Shown here: positions 1-7,463 of the stretch, piece after piece
Layout of the letters: each line of letters begins with the position of its first letter
Position numbering within the stretch: position 1 is the stretch's first letter
NCBI GenBank assembly: GCA_947623915.1
Contig: CANQIB010000008.1
Coordinates: 55,705 to 119,704 of the forward strand
Length of the DNA: 64,000 nt
Direction: 5' to 3'
Source: an uncultured Ruminiclostridium sp.
Lineage (GTDB): Bacteria; Bacillota; Clostridia; Oscillospirales; Ruminococcaceae
Translations under genes and position numbers: made by a program
The notes under the pieces: model-generated
Database searches by the model: none
What the model was told of the DNA's origin: nothing
The model's input: the letters and a program-made list of their open reading frames with translations, nothing else

Positions 1-206
1 TTCTTGCCCTTGCCGTTCTTGATAAGAGTGGCTTTTACGCTTGCTCCGTCCACATAGGGAGCGCCGACTACAGCGCCGTCGTCCTTGCCTACCATTATCA
101 CCTTGTCAAATGTGATCTCGCCTTCGGCGTCCAGTTTTTCAACGAAGATCTCGTCGCCCTCGCTGACCTGATACTGCTTTCCGCCGGTCTCAATAATTGC
201 GTACAT
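1..206 (-). CDS. rplU: 50S ribosomal protein L21 (3' end outside window)
   Basis: Only the first 68 or so codons lie in the window. They begin [18 protein letters not shown], the typical L21 opening, and continue with the [15 protein letters not shown] segment expected of this family. L21 binds 23S rRNA in the large subunit. The ATG at 206 is preceded by the ribosome binding site GAAAGAGG. The gene runs off the left edge, where rpmA would normally follow in Firmicutes. A strong promoter and a structured leader lie just upstream, as expected for a separately regulated ribosomal protein operon. Confidence 0.94.
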   Translation of the reverse strand, partial: MYAIIETGGKQYQVSEGDEIFVEKLDAEGEITFDKVIMVGKDDGAVVGAPYVDGASVKATLIKNGKGK

Positions 207-317
207 ATCATTACCTCTTTCAAAATCTCGCTGTCAAAGGCGGGATCGCTGCGATCCTCTTTTTTACCTTAAACACGCGGCAGATATTATTATATCAGAT
301 GAAAAGCAAAAAGTCAA
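207..317 (-). promoter_or_regulatory. rplU promoter and structured leader (L21-leader-like)
   Basis: On the minus strand TTGACT (312-317) and TATAAT (289-294) are separated by 17 bp, a near-perfect sigma-A promoter. The transcribed leader of about 75 nt contains a perfect hairpin, GGATCG-CAG-CGATCC (242-256), flanked by AAGG and CCTT arms that can extend it into a two-helix structure. Firmicute rplU genes often carry an autoregulatory L21 leader RNA. The position and shape fit, but the match to that family is inferred. Confidence 0.6.
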
Positions 318-339
318 GGATTTTTTAGGGATTTTTGCT

Positions 340-1365
340 TTATTTATCGGGTTTTTTGTGTTTCTGCGCCTCTTTTTGCGCTGTTAAGTATACATTTTCC
401 AGCTTTTCTCCGATAAGGCTTATATCCTTGTCCTCGACCGCTTTATATCCGTTTTCGGCAAGGGAGGGAAGCTGTCCCTCGATAACGCCCCGTATCTTTA
501 CCGCAAAATCCGTGTTGTCCTTGGCTTTATACACCTCGTTTTCGGAAAGCCAGGAAAAAGCCGGAATATCTCGTATCACCGCCGGAGCTTTAGACGCCAA
601 AGCCTCCAACAGCACTATGCCCTCGGTCTCCTCGTGGGTAGGGAAGATGTAAGCGTCGCAGCCGGCGTATGCCTTTTTCAGCTCGTCCGGCTGTACATAT
701 CCGGCAAAGCACAGGTTGTCCAGCTTGGTCTTGACCGCTTTGCGTACCTCGTGAGGAACGGTAAACAGAGGCGTTTTGCCGAACCAGATGAATTTATACT
801 CCGGCATTGCTTTTGCAAGCTCCACGAAATCCAACACGCCTTTTCTGCGAAGGTACAGCCCTACCGCCATGACCACCTTGTCGTCGTCAGAATAACCGAA
901 TTTCCTGCGAAATTCCGCTCTGTCCTCGGCTCTCTTTTTGAAAAAATCAAGCCTTACTCCGTTGGATACCGCAAATATCGGCTTGGTTATCCCATAGCCC
1001 TCAAGCAGGGATTTTGAATATTCCGTTGGCGTAAGTATCACGTCGCCGAGATCATAACAGGAGCATATCCATTTTTTAAAAACTCCGGCGAACATATTCG
1101 AGCCGATAAAGGAATCCATGAAATCCTCTTTTGTGGAATGGGCGTGGTAAGCTACCGCTTTGCCGTTTTTACGGGCTTTTTTCGCTATCCTGCGGGAGTT
1201 CAGTCCATAGGTGTTTATATGAACAACGTCCCAGTCGTTATCGGACGGCTTGTCGGTAAAGGCTATCCCATGCTCGGTAAGTGCCTGCTTTTGGTGCATT
1301 ATCGCTCTTCCGAGTCCCGATACCTTGATAAATCTCATGTTTTCGGAATATAAAAGTATCTTCAT
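340..1365 (-). CDS. GT4 family glycosyltransferase, probably glycolipid-forming
   Basis: This 341-residue protein has the GT-B fold signatures of family 4. The N-terminal acceptor half begins MKILLYSENMRF and contains YHAHSTKEDF near residue 93. The C-terminal nucleotide-sugar half has a YLRRKGVLDFVELAKAMPE segment near residue 172 and the EX7E-type motif EETEGIVLLEALA near 245. Cytoplasmic enzymes of this shape transfer a sugar from a nucleotide donor. The RKGVLDF...FIWFG stretch resembles streptococcal diacylglycerol glucosyltransferases, so a membrane glycolipid product is possible. The gene starts at ATG with GGAGG six bases upstream. It lies 15 bp downstream of ychF and is probably co-transcribed with it. 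The exact sugar and acceptor cannot be read from sequence. Confidence 0.85.
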   Translation of the reverse strand: MKILLYSENMRFIKVSGLGRAIMHQKQALTEHGIAFTDKPSDNDWDVVHINTYGLNSRRIAKKARKNGKAVAYHAHSTKEDFMDSFIGSNMFAGVFKKWICSCYDLGDVILTPTEYSKSLLEGYGITKPIFAVSNGVRLDFFKKRAEDRAEFRRKFGYSDDDKVVMAVGLYLRRKGVLDFVELAKAMPEYKFIWFGKTPLFTVPHEVRKAVKTKLDNLCFAGYVQPDELKKAYAGCDAYIFPTHEETEGIVLLEALASKAPAVIRDIPAFSWLSENEVYKAKDNTDFAVKIRGVIEGQLPSLAENGYKAVEDKDISLIGEKLENVYLTAQKEAQKHKKPDK

Positions 1366-1380
1366 TTCGTCCTCCGAAAA

Positions 1381-2475
1381 TTATACGTTAAATCTGAACA
1401 GCACAACGTCGCCGTCACGCATAACATAATCCTTGCCTTCAAGGCGGACAAGCCCTTTTTCCTTTGCGGCGTTCATGTTCCCGCAGGCGATAAGGTCGTC
1501 GAACGACACTATCTCCGCCCTGATAAAGCCCTTTTCAAAATCGGTGTGTATCTTTCCGGCGGCTTTGGGCGCTTTCGTGCCTTCGGTTATCGTCCACGCC
1601 CTGACCTCCTGCGGACCGGCGGTAAGATAGGAAATAAGCCCCAACAGGCTGTAGCCGGTCTTTATTATGCGGGCAAGTCCGGATTGTTCCAAATTCAGCT
1701 CGGATAGGAACATTTGCTTGTCCTCGTCGTCCATATCCGCTATCTCCGCCTCTATCTGTGCGCAGATGGGAAGAACGGCGCTATGCTCCTCCTCGGCTGT
1801 TTTTTTGACCGCCAGATACTGTTCGTTGGTTTCGATGTCGCCGGTAAAATCCGCCTCGGAAAGGTTGGCGGCGTATATGACCGGCTTGTTGGAAAGCAGG
1901 GGAGTGGTCTTTATTATCTCCGATTCCTCTTCGGTAAATTCAAAGGCGCGCGCGGATCTTCCCTCCTCAAGATGGCTTAGCAGCCGCTCCAACAGATCTA
2001 CCTCCGCCGCAAGGCTCTTATCGCCTTTCATTTGCTTTTTCGCTCTGTCCAGCCTGCGCTGAACTATTTCAATATCCGAAAATACCAGCTCAAGATTTAT
2101 CGTTTCTATATCTCTTGCCGAGTTTATGCTGCCGTCCACATGAATGATGTTGTCGTTTTCAAAGCACCGTACCACATGAACTATAGCGTCTACCTCCCGT
2201 ATGTCCGCAAGGAACTTGTTTCCGAGCCCCTCGCCCTTGGACGCGCCTTTTACCAGTCCGGCAATGTCCACAAATTCCAACGTTGCGGGGGTGAATTTTT
2301 CGGGGTGGTACATTTCGGCGAGCTTGTCCAGTCTTTCGTCGGGAACGGACACTATGCCCACATTCGGCTCTATCGTGCAGAACGGATAATTTGCGGATTC
2401 CGCGCCCGCGTTGGTCAGAGCGTTGAACAAGGTGCTTTTTCCCACGTTCGGCAGACCTACCATACCAAGTTTCAT
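1381..2475 (-). CDS. ychF: YchF/Obg-family ATPase
   Basis: Full-length 364-residue YchF. It has the P-loop GLPNVGKST at residues 7-15, the G3 motif DIAGL near 69, an altered G4 segment AANLSEAD (NxxE in place of NKxD, the change that gives this branch ATP rather than GTP preference) and a C-terminal TGS domain ending in GDVVLFRFNV. The coiled-coil A-domain in the middle is also present. In other bacteria YchF binds ribosomes and affects translation and the oxidative-stress response. The ribosome binding site AAAGGAA precedes ATG 2475. A sigma-A promoter lies directly upstream, and the glycosyltransferase gene follows in the same direction. Confidence 0.96.
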   Translation of the reverse strand: MKLGMVGLPNVGKSTLFNALTNAGAESANYPFCTIEPNVGIVSVPDERLDKLAEMYHPEKFTPATLEFVDIAGLVKGASKGEGLGNKFLADIREVDAIVHVVRCFENDNIIHVDGSINSARDIETINLELVFSDIEIVQRRLDRAKKQMKGDKSLAAEVDLLERLLSHLEEGRSARAFEFTEEESEIIKTTPLLSNKPVIYAANLSEADFTGDIETNEQYLAVKKTAEEEHSAVLPICAQIEAEIADMDDEDKQMFLSELNLEQSGLARIIKTGYSLLGLISYLTAGPQEVRAWTITEGTKAPKAAGKIHTDFEKGFIRAEIVSFDDLIACGNMNAAKEKGLVRLEGKDYVMRDGDVVLFRFNV

Positions 2476-2512
2476 TTATATTTATTCCTTTCGTTTTGTA
2501 TTTTCTCTTGTC

Positions 2513-2541
2513 AGTATACCATCTTTTGCGTCTTTTTGCAA
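2513..2541 (-). promoter_or_regulatory. sigma-A promoter for ychF
   Basis: Minus-strand TTGCAA (2536-2541) and TATACT (2513-2518) are separated by exactly 17 bp. They sit 38 bp upstream of the ychF start codon. Confidence 0.75.
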
Positions 2542-2617
2542 GTGTTACGGCAAAACTTGTCCGCGTTTGGCGATAAACCGAGGTTAAAAAAATAATTTTG
2601 CAAATTTGAAAAAATGC

Positions 2618-2646
2618 TTGACACATCTTTTTTTTTATGATATAAT
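2618..2646 (+). promoter_or_regulatory. promoter of tRNA-Thr
   Basis: Consensus TTGACA (2618-2623) and TATAAT (2641-2646) with a 17-bp spacer lie 15 bp upstream of the mature tRNA 5' end. Confidence 0.9.
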
Positions 2647-2661
2647 ATCTAACTGTCAGGC

Positions 2662-2737
<76 letters not shown>

Positions 2738-2740
2738 TTG

Positions 2741-2767
2741 AAAAAGCCTTGATTTTCAAGGCTTTTT
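2741..2767 (+). terminator. element-borne terminator for tRNA-Thr
   Basis: A perfect 12-bp stem, AAAAAGCCTTGA with its complement, has a TTT loop and ends in a T run. It lies four bases after the tRNA CCA. It is inside the element, while the host's own tRNA terminator is now beyond attR (7873-7901). Confidence 0.85.
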
Positions 2768-2786
2768 CGCTTTTTCAAGAAAAATC

Positions 2787-2840
2787 AAATCCCGCTCCAA
2801 AAAGCCATTTAGCTACTATTTGGCTACTGGAGCGGGATTT
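2787..2840. terminator. terminator downstream of integrase, arm-type repeat in its loop
   Basis: A perfect 13-bp inverted repeat (2787-2799 and 2828-2840) closes a 28-nt loop. It follows the integrase stop codon and has T-rich flanks on both strands. The loop and the first base of the 3' arm hold the 18-bp repeat 2811-2828, which recurs near attR. Confidence 0.65.
2811..2828 (+). repeat. putative integrase arm-binding repeat, left copy
   Basis: The 18-bp sequence AGCTACT-A-TTTGGCTACT recurs at 7675-7692 with one mismatch, and an inverted AGTAGCT half-copy lies at 7716-7722. Integrases of the Tn916/lambda type carry an N-terminal domain that binds such repeats near both element ends. The role is inferred from position. 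Confidence 0.6.
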
Positions 2841-2848
2841 TTTTGTTT

Positions 2849-4150
2849 TTATGCCTCTTTTGCGAGGAGGTTTTCCAGTACGTCAGACGCCTTTCGATCA
2901 CCCTCTTGCAGGGCATGCGCGTATATGTTCATGGTAGTCGAAGTTTGAGCATGACCGAGCCTGTTTGATACTGTCTTTATGTCTTGATGAGAGGCAATCA
3001 ACAGCGTTGCCGATGTATGGCGCAGACCGTGAAACGGGATCACGGGTAGCTGATCGGACGGCTTGTGTCCCTCGTTGTATCGCTTGATCGCGTCTTGTAG
3101 CGCTTCGTACGGGGTTGAATAGCTCATCATTCTGCCGTTGTACTGAATGAAAATCCAGTCTTCTCCCTGCCAGTCCTTTCCAAACTGGAAGCGGTGCTTA
3201 TACTCTGCAATCTGTAAAGCCTTTAAGCGGTTGGCGAGGAAATGCGGGAACGAAACTGTGCGGTGTGAGGTTTTCGTCTTCGGCGCTTTGCAGACCTGCT
3301 TGCCGTCTACGATTGTGACCGCCTTTGATACCCGCACAAGATCATTCTCAAAATCAATGTCAGACCATTTCAGGGCGAGCAATTCACCTTTTCTAAGCCC
3401 TGTATAGATTGCCAGATTAAACAGGACTTTTATTTGCTCCTGCATCTCCCGTGTGATCTCATAATCGCCGACAGTATAGGCTATGCCCGTATCATCAATG
3501 CGGGTGTGCCCTCCCACACGCACTGTATAGGGCTGTTCAATGTACTGGAGGAAAGCCACTGCCTGATCGGGGGTGAAGAATTTGAGCTTGTCGGCGATTT
3601 CCTCTGCCTGTACCCTGACTTTATTGCAGGGGTTGCGGTCAATTACTTCCCATTCTGTAGCCGTGCGGAGAACGGACGACAGAACGTTACGGGTCTTCGT
3701 TATGCTGCCCTTGCTGTAACCTCCCGCCTTGCCGTCCCGCCGCGCTCCGTCCTTTGTGAGAGAGAGGAAAAAGGCATTGACCGTGTGAGGCTTTATCTCT
3801 GCAAGTTTCAGGTGTCCAATGGCGGGGAGGATTTTGTCGGTCAGCTCCTCCCTGTACTTTTTGACCGTCCCCGCCTGTAGCTTCGGCTTTGCGTATTCCT
3901 CTATCCACCTATCGGCAAATACTTTCAGCGTGACTTTGCGCCCGTCCATTGCAGCGCCGCTTTTCACTTGTCGTTCAAAATCGTTGGCAAATTCCTGTGC
4001 CGCTTTTTCCATCTTCTTTGGCGTTAAGCTGAGATCGGGCTTATATGTCGCCGTCTCAATGATTTTCTTCCCGTTAATGTCGTAACCGCATGAAACCGTG
4101 ATTTTGTAGCTGATCCCCGTTTTTCCTTCGATCTTCTTAATACTTGCCAT
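2849..4150 (-). CDS. int: tyrosine site-specific integrase
   Basis: This 433-residue phage/ICE-type integrase has three parts. An N-terminal arm-binding region (about 1-65, beginning MASIKKIEGKTGISYKITVS) is followed by a core-binding SAM-like domain (about 70-180) and a C-terminal catalytic domain. The catalytic set is visible: Arg in TGLRKGELLALKW, His-x-x-Arg in PFHGLRHTSATLL, His in LGHAQTSTT and the nucleophilic Tyr in MNIYAHAL. It would recombine the tRNA-Thr attB with the element's attP. Its ATG overlaps the TAA of the upstream regulator (TAATG), so the two genes are translationally coupled. Transcription runs towards attL and ends at the hairpin 2787-2840. Length and motifs are complete, so an active enzyme is likely. 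Confidence 0.96.
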   Translation of the reverse strand: MASIKKIEGKTGISYKITVSCGYDINGKKIIETATYKPDLSLTPKKMEKAAQEFANDFERQVKSGAAMDGRKVTLKVFADRWIEEYAKPKLQAGTVKKYREELTDKILPAIGHLKLAEIKPHTVNAFFLSLTKDGARRDGKAGGYSKGSITKTRNVLSSVLRTATEWEVIDRNPCNKVRVQAEEIADKLKFFTPDQAVAFLQYIEQPYTVRVGGHTRIDDTGIAYTVGDYEITREMQEQIKVLFNLAIYTGLRKGELLALKWSDIDFENDLVRVSKAVTIVDGKQVCKAPKTKTSHRTVSFPHFLANRLKALQIAEYKHRFQFGKDWQGEDWIFIQYNGRMMSYSTPYEALQDAIKRYNEGHKPSDQLPVIPFHGLRHTSATLLIASHQDIKTVSNRLGHAQTSTTMNIYAHALQEGDRKASDVLENLLAKEA

Positions 4151-4668
4151 TATTCAGCACCTCCGTTTATTTTTTGGCGTAAAGCCTGTAATTCTCCAAT
4201 TATATCAAGCAGGAACACGTCGGCGATATTCTTTCCATTGATAATTACGTTTCCCGCTTCGACTTGGCCGTCAAACTTATGAAAAAGAAAACTGTAAACG
4301 TCCTGTATTATGCCCCCGTTGTCAAATTCAATTAGAGCATTTATCGCCTGTATTCTGGAGCTTTTGAAAGCCTTGTCCGCTCTCAGCTGATTTATAGCAA
4401 TCTCTGAAAGCCCAGTCTCAGCTTTTATATCAGTGCTTTTTCTTGTTTTGCAATCATATTCCCCTATAAAGTAACCGAGATCGCAGCCGTATAATTCGCA
4501 GAGTATCAGCAGCTTTTCAAGCGAGGGCGTAGTGTTTCCGTTTTCCCATTTTGAAACAGTCTGATATTGCTGAATGTTGCAAGCCTCCGCTACGTATTCG
4601 AGACTATAGCCCATTGTTTTACGTGCTTCCTTTAATCGAGCACCAAGCACGGCGTATTTATGTGTCAA
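4150..4668 (-). CDS. Cro/CI-type HTH repressor of the element
   Basis: An N-terminal helix-turn-helix (ARLKEARKTMGYSLEYVAEA, then YQTVSKWENG) is followed by about 110 residues with no recognised domain. The size (172 aa) and the position between integrase and a divergent excisionase-like gene are those of a lysogeny-type repressor. I chose TTG 4668 because AAGGAGG (4678-4684) lies nine bases upstream. An in-frame ATG at 4698 lies upstream of that ribosome binding site and is unlikely. The promoter's -35 box is embedded in a palindrome (4750-4765), which suggests autorepression. The stop codon overlaps the integrase start. Confidence 0.85.
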   Translation of the reverse strand: MTHKYAVLGARLKEARKTMGYSLEYVAEACNIQQYQTVSKWENGNTTPSLEKLLILCELYGCDLGYFIGEYDCKTRKSTDIKAETGLSEIAINQLRADKAFKSSRIQAINALIEFDNGGIIQDVYSFLFHKFDGQVEAGNVIINGKNIADVFLLDIIGELQALRQKINGGAE

Positions 4669-4726
4669 AACAAATATCCTCCTTAAATTTTGTTTCAAAA
4701 ATCTCTATTTTCATATGTTCAAACAC

Positions 4727-4765
4727 ATAATATCACGATATAATGTATTTGTCAACAGGTTGACA
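4727..4765. promoter_or_regulatory. repressor promoter with palindromic operator
   Basis: On the minus strand TTGACA (4750-4755) and TATTAT (4727-4732) are 17 bp apart. The -35 box is half of the perfect palindrome TGTCAAC-AG-GTTGACA (4750-4765). This fits a site where the element's repressor controls both divergent transcripts. No convincing plus-strand promoter for the excisionase gene was found in the same interval. Confidence 0.72.
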
Positions 4766-4812
4766 CGAAAAAACACGCAACGAAACAAAAAAAGAAGGGT
4801 TAGGTGAAAGAA

Positions 4813-5007
4813 ATGACAGACGGCGCGAACATTCCGAAAATGCTTACTATTCGAGAGGTAGCAAAGACAGGACTACTTTCTGAGTACACATTGAGACAGC
4901 TATGCAAACAAGGAAAAGTGCCTTGTATCACTGTTAATAACAAAGTGCTGATAAACTTTGACGCTTTTGTGCAGCAGCTTCAGCAGTTGAAAGGGGCTGA
5001 CCGCTGA
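4813..5007 (+). CDS. excisionase-like helix-turn-helix protein
   Basis: A 64-residue protein with a MerR/excisionase-type fold: TIREVAKTGLLSEYTLRQLC, then KQGKVPCITVNNKVLINFDAF, the common helix-turn-helix plus wing of small DNA-bending excisionases. I preferred ATG 4813 because AGGTGA lies six bases upstream; GTG 4804 is an in-frame alternative. It is divergent from the repressor and is the first gene of a plus-strand run. Its TGA overlaps the next ATG (TGATG). The likely role is directing the integrase towards excision. Confidence 0.72.
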   Translation: MTDGANIPKMLTIREVAKTGLLSEYTLRQLCKQGKVPCITVNNKVLINFDAFVQQLQQLKGADR

Positions 5008-5348
5008 TGAGTTTTCAGAAGATCGACAGAGAGACGTTCCCGCAGTTGTTTGAAAGTCCTCTCTATGCAAAAATCCTGTCTCTGATCGGGACAGGGTGGG
5101 AGCAGGGCGTTCACGTCAGGGATATTTGCCGAGCAACAGAGCTTGACAACAGAGGAGCGCGGAAAGCTATCGAAACAATACGCAGGGCGGGCGTTGTTGT
5201 CTGTACAGACTGTTTGCACGGATATTTTTACCCTGAGACGGTGGAAGAGTTGGGACTATACATCCGGCAAGAGGAACGGAGAGGGCGCAGCACCTTCTAC
5301 ACGTTAAAAGCTGCAAGGGAGCTGTACAAACAGCGCGGCGGGGGGTGA
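5007..5348 (+). CDS. small winged-helix-like element protein
   Basis: A 113-residue protein of no firmly recognised family. The middle, VRDICRATELDNRGARKAIETIRRAGVVVC followed by HGYFYPETVEELGLYI, reads like a winged helix in which a recognition helix precedes a beta wing. Such proteins are frequent in the early regions of clostridial phages and integrative elements. Translation is coupled to the preceding gene through TGATG, and the next gene starts 5 bp later. A regulatory or replication-accessory role is a guess from context. Confidence 0.7.
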   Translation: MSFQKIDRETFPQLFESPLYAKILSLIGTGWEQGVHVRDICRATELDNRGARKAIETIRRAGVVVCTDCLHGYFYPETVEELGLYIRQEERRGRSTFYTLKAARELYKQRGGG

Positions 5349-5352
5349 TTTT

Positions 5353-5631
5353 ATGGAAAAGAAACGCTCTTTTCCTTGCTATCTTGACTACAAAAAGCCG
5401 CTGGAGCTGTTGACAGTTGCAGAATGTGGGGAGCTATGGCTTGCAATGTTCGATTATGAAGAAACAGGAGCTTTGCCAAACTTCACAGGGGCGCTTGCTA
5501 TGGCATTTTCCTTCATTCGTTCGCAGATGGACAGGGACAGAGCAGCATACGAAGAGAAATGCAGAAAAAACGCCGAAAACGGTGCGAAAGGCGGCAGACC
5601 GTCAAAAGCAGAAAATCCCTTCAAAGAATGA
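5353..5631 (+). CDS. DUF6291-like phage/element protein
   Basis: A 92-residue protein with the pattern PCYLDYKKPLELLTVAECGEL, a central MALSF-like helix (MAFSFIRSQMDRD) and the basic end KNAENGAKGGRPSKAENP. This pattern is common in phage replication-region proteins grouped as DUF6291. Such proteins often continue with a low-complexity tail. Here the stop TGA at 5629-5631 comes just as a run of palindromic repeats begins, and other frames stay open through the repeats (for example to 5710). A frameshifted longer ancestor is therefore possible. Function unknown; association with replication initiation is inferred. Confidence 0.72.
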   Translation: MEKKRSFPCYLDYKKPLELLTVAECGELWLAMFDYEETGALPNFTGALAMAFSFIRSQMDRDRAAYEEKCRKNAENGAKGGRPSKAENPFKE

Positions 5632-5679
5632 AAACCGAGCGGTTTTCAATAAACCGAACGGTTTTTCAGAAAACCGAGC
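5631..5679 (+). repeat. iteron-like palindromes, 19-20 bp apart
   Basis: AAAACCG-AG-CGGTTTT (5631-5646) and AAACCG-AA-CGGTTT (5651-5664) are perfect palindromes, and a third half-site AAAACCGAGC lies at 5670-5679. The centres are 19-20 bp apart, about two helical turns, so all sites face the same side of DNA. An A/G-only tract follows (about 5698-5755). The layout suggests protein-binding iterons, perhaps an origin for the excised element. Confidence 0.55.
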
Positions 5680-5821
5680 TTTACAGTTGGGTTATGAAAA
5701 AAGCCGATAAGATAAGAGAAGAAAAGAAGAGATAAGACAGGAAAAGAAAAGACGTGCTTCTCTTTGCTTCTTTCTCTTGAAAAAACGAGCGGCAGCGCCG
5801 CAGAAACAGGAGGAAAATTCA

Positions 5822-6571
5822 ATGAATGTTATTATCAACAAAACGCCGACAGCTGTTCTTTTTAGGGCATATTTGGAACAGCTGGCGAAGGAATACCACA
5901 AGCTGAACGAAGAGCTTGAAACGACTTACAGGACAGCAAACAAGCAGTACAAGGACGACAGCTTACGCGGTGTTTACACAGATAAACACCTACGGAGAAA
6001 CCTTGATTTGGCGTTAGGAGCTGCTACGGATAAGTTTTACAAAGCTTCAGAACAGTTGAACGCCAAAGCAAAAAGCTACATTTCCGAGCTGAAAAAGAAG
6101 ATCATTCCCGCCTTGTCTGAAATGGAAAAGCCCTCCGATTATGCCGTTAGGGTGAACAATGCTTTGCAATTCGTACAGGTGGAGGGCGCGGAAATCGACG
6201 ACGCGACAGCTTTTCAAATTCTTCACGACTTCGAGGGGGACGTTGAAACAATGCGGCGCTTTCGCAGCGTGATTGAACATCAGAAAGAGGAAAAGCTCTC
6301 CGACGCATACGGAAGAACAACATTTCCGCTCACTTTCGGGCGGTTGGAGAAATGCGAGAAACTGATCGAAGCTTTTGAAGAGTTGGAAACAACCATAGAA
6401 CGCCTTTTCATCCGGAAAAAGGCAGAGACGGAAACGGAATACACGTCAACGGGCGTAAAGCTCTCCGTTCCTATGGACGTATATTCTCAGCTGATCGGGG
6501 AAGAAATCGCAGTTAAACAGGCTGAAACGCTTGAAAAAATGGTCGCAGAGCTGCTCACTACTACAAATTGA
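5822..6571 (+). CDS. coiled-coil element protein of unknown function
   Basis: A 249-residue, strongly helical and charged protein without signal peptide or membrane segment. Residues about 10-100 carry heptad-like spacing (LEQLAKEYHKLNEELETTYR and SYISELKKKIIPALSEMEK), which suggests a coiled coil. The second half contains two further helical stretches (CEKLIEAFEELETTIERLF). ATG 5822 has AGGAGG upstream (5811-5816). It is the largest accessory gene of the element, so it probably carries an element-specific job, but I do not recognise the family. It lies downstream of the palindromic repeats. Confidence 0.75.
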   Translation: MNVIINKTPTAVLFRAYLEQLAKEYHKLNEELETTYRTANKQYKDDSLRGVYTDKHLRRNLDLALGAATDKFYKASEQLNAKAKSYISELKKKIIPALSEMEKPSDYAVRVNNALQFVQVEGAEIDDATAFQILHDFEGDVETMRRFRSVIEHQKEEKLSDAYGRTTFPLTFGRLEKCEKLIEAFEELETTIERLFIRKKAETETEYTSTGVKLSVPMDVYSQLIGEEIAVKQAETLEKMVAELLTTTN

Positions 6572-6631
6572 GTACGGCGCGGAGGGCGACAGCTGTCACG
6601 TCTGAAGCGCTTGCTCAATGCTTCGCAGCGC

Positions 6632-6701
6632 ATACCCCGCGCTGAAAAGTGCTCCGCCGGCGGGAGGTTCAGAAGGGCTTTTGTTCCTGTCGGCGGGGTA
6701 T
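6632..6701 (+). promoter_or_regulatory. long-range hairpin before the KGG gene
   Basis: ATACCCCGC (6632-6640) is perfectly complementary to GCGGGGTAT (6693-6701). The enclosed 52 nt are GC-rich and can form further short stems. It ends 10 bp before the ribosome binding site CAGGAGGTG of the next gene and may be a translational control or a processed leader. No coding sequence was recognised between 6572 and 6728. Confidence 0.35.
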
Positions 6702-6728
6702 CTTCTTACTACTACAGGAGGTGAAACA

Positions 6729-7151
6729 ATGGCAGCGGGAAAAAATAACCTGATCCCGATGAATGAACGAACAGAGGACGAACAAAGGGAGATTGCCCGT
6801 AAGGGCGGGATTGAAAGCGGCAAAGCGAGACGACGCAAGCGGACAATGAAGGAAGCCGCGCAGATCGTCTTAAATGCACCTGTGAGCGCCGAAAAAGCCG
6901 AGCTGTTAAAGAAGTACGGCATAGCCGAGCAGGACTGTACAAACCTTATGTTGATAATGGTAAAAGCTGTTCAAATGGCAACGGACGGGAATTTGAAAGC
7001 CGCCGAGTTCGTGCGCGATATTCTGGGCGAAAATCCGCAGTACAAAATTTATGAGAAGCGCCTTGAATACCTGATTGCCGAAAAAGAAGCGGTGCATACT
7101 CTGACGGATGAATGGGTCGCCGCTATACCTGAATTTACAGACAGCGAATAA
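6729..7151 (+). CDS. KGG-motif phage-like protein
   Basis: A 140-residue protein opening with LIPMNERTEDEQREIARKGG and then a basic SGKARRRKRTMKEAAQIVL, the KGG-type start seen in many phage and satellite proteins. The rest is helical and acidic, with no catalytic motif visible. ATG 6729 follows GGAGGTG with a five-base spacer. Phage proteins of this kind are sometimes placed near small-terminase or DNA-packaging genes, but nothing here proves such a role. A bidirectional terminator separates it from the convergent small gene. Confidence 0.75.
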   Translation: MAAGKNNLIPMNERTEDEQREIARKGGIESGKARRRKRTMKEAAQIVLNAPVSAEKAELLKKYGIAEQDCTNLMLIMVKAVQMATDGNLKAAEFVRDILGENPQYKIYEKRLEYLIAEKEAVHTLTDEWVAAIPEFTDSE

Positions 7152-7257
7152 CAGCCCTTCAGCGCCGCAGATAACGCCGTAGTGCTTCGGGTGTGTTTCT
7201 CTCTTCGGGGAAATCTGAAAGAACGCGTCACGGGGCTGTAATCGCCCACAAAAAGCA

Positions 7258-7284
7258 AGAGCGGAGGTCGTGCGCCTCCGCTCT
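7258..7284. terminator. terminator between convergent element genes
   Basis: AGAGCGGAGG and CCTCCGCTCT form a 10-bp stem with a 7-nt loop, followed by CTTTG on the plus strand. It serves the KGG gene and, in reverse, sits just past the stop of the minus-strand small gene. Confidence 0.65.
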
Positions 7285-7289
7285 CTTTG

Positions 7290-7463
7290 TCATCGGTTTT
7301 TCTTTCGTGCTTCGTCGTATTCGTCAACCAGTCGAACGAGCATAAGGGACAGGACGTTTATATCCTCCGACGCTGAGCTTGTGTCGTCCTCTATTAGTTT
7401 ATCGAGGGCGTGAGCTGTGGCTCTGATCTTCAAGAAAAGGTCTTCGCATTCGTTGCTAATCAC
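7290..7463 (-). CDS. small acidic helical element protein
   Basis: A 57-residue protein. GTG 7463 is chosen because GGAGG lies eight bases upstream (in ACAGGAGGAAAATACC); an upstream in-frame ATG at 7505 lacks such a site. The sequence is helical (CEDLFLKIRATAHALDKLIE, then INVLSLMLVRLVDEYDEARK) and mostly acidic. A TATACT -10 box lies upstream on the minus strand, but no clear -35 box. Function unknown; in this position elements often carry a small modulator. Confidence 0.6.
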   Translation of the reverse strand: MISNECEDLFLKIRATAHALDKLIEDDTSSASEDINVLSLMLVRLVDEYDEARKKNR

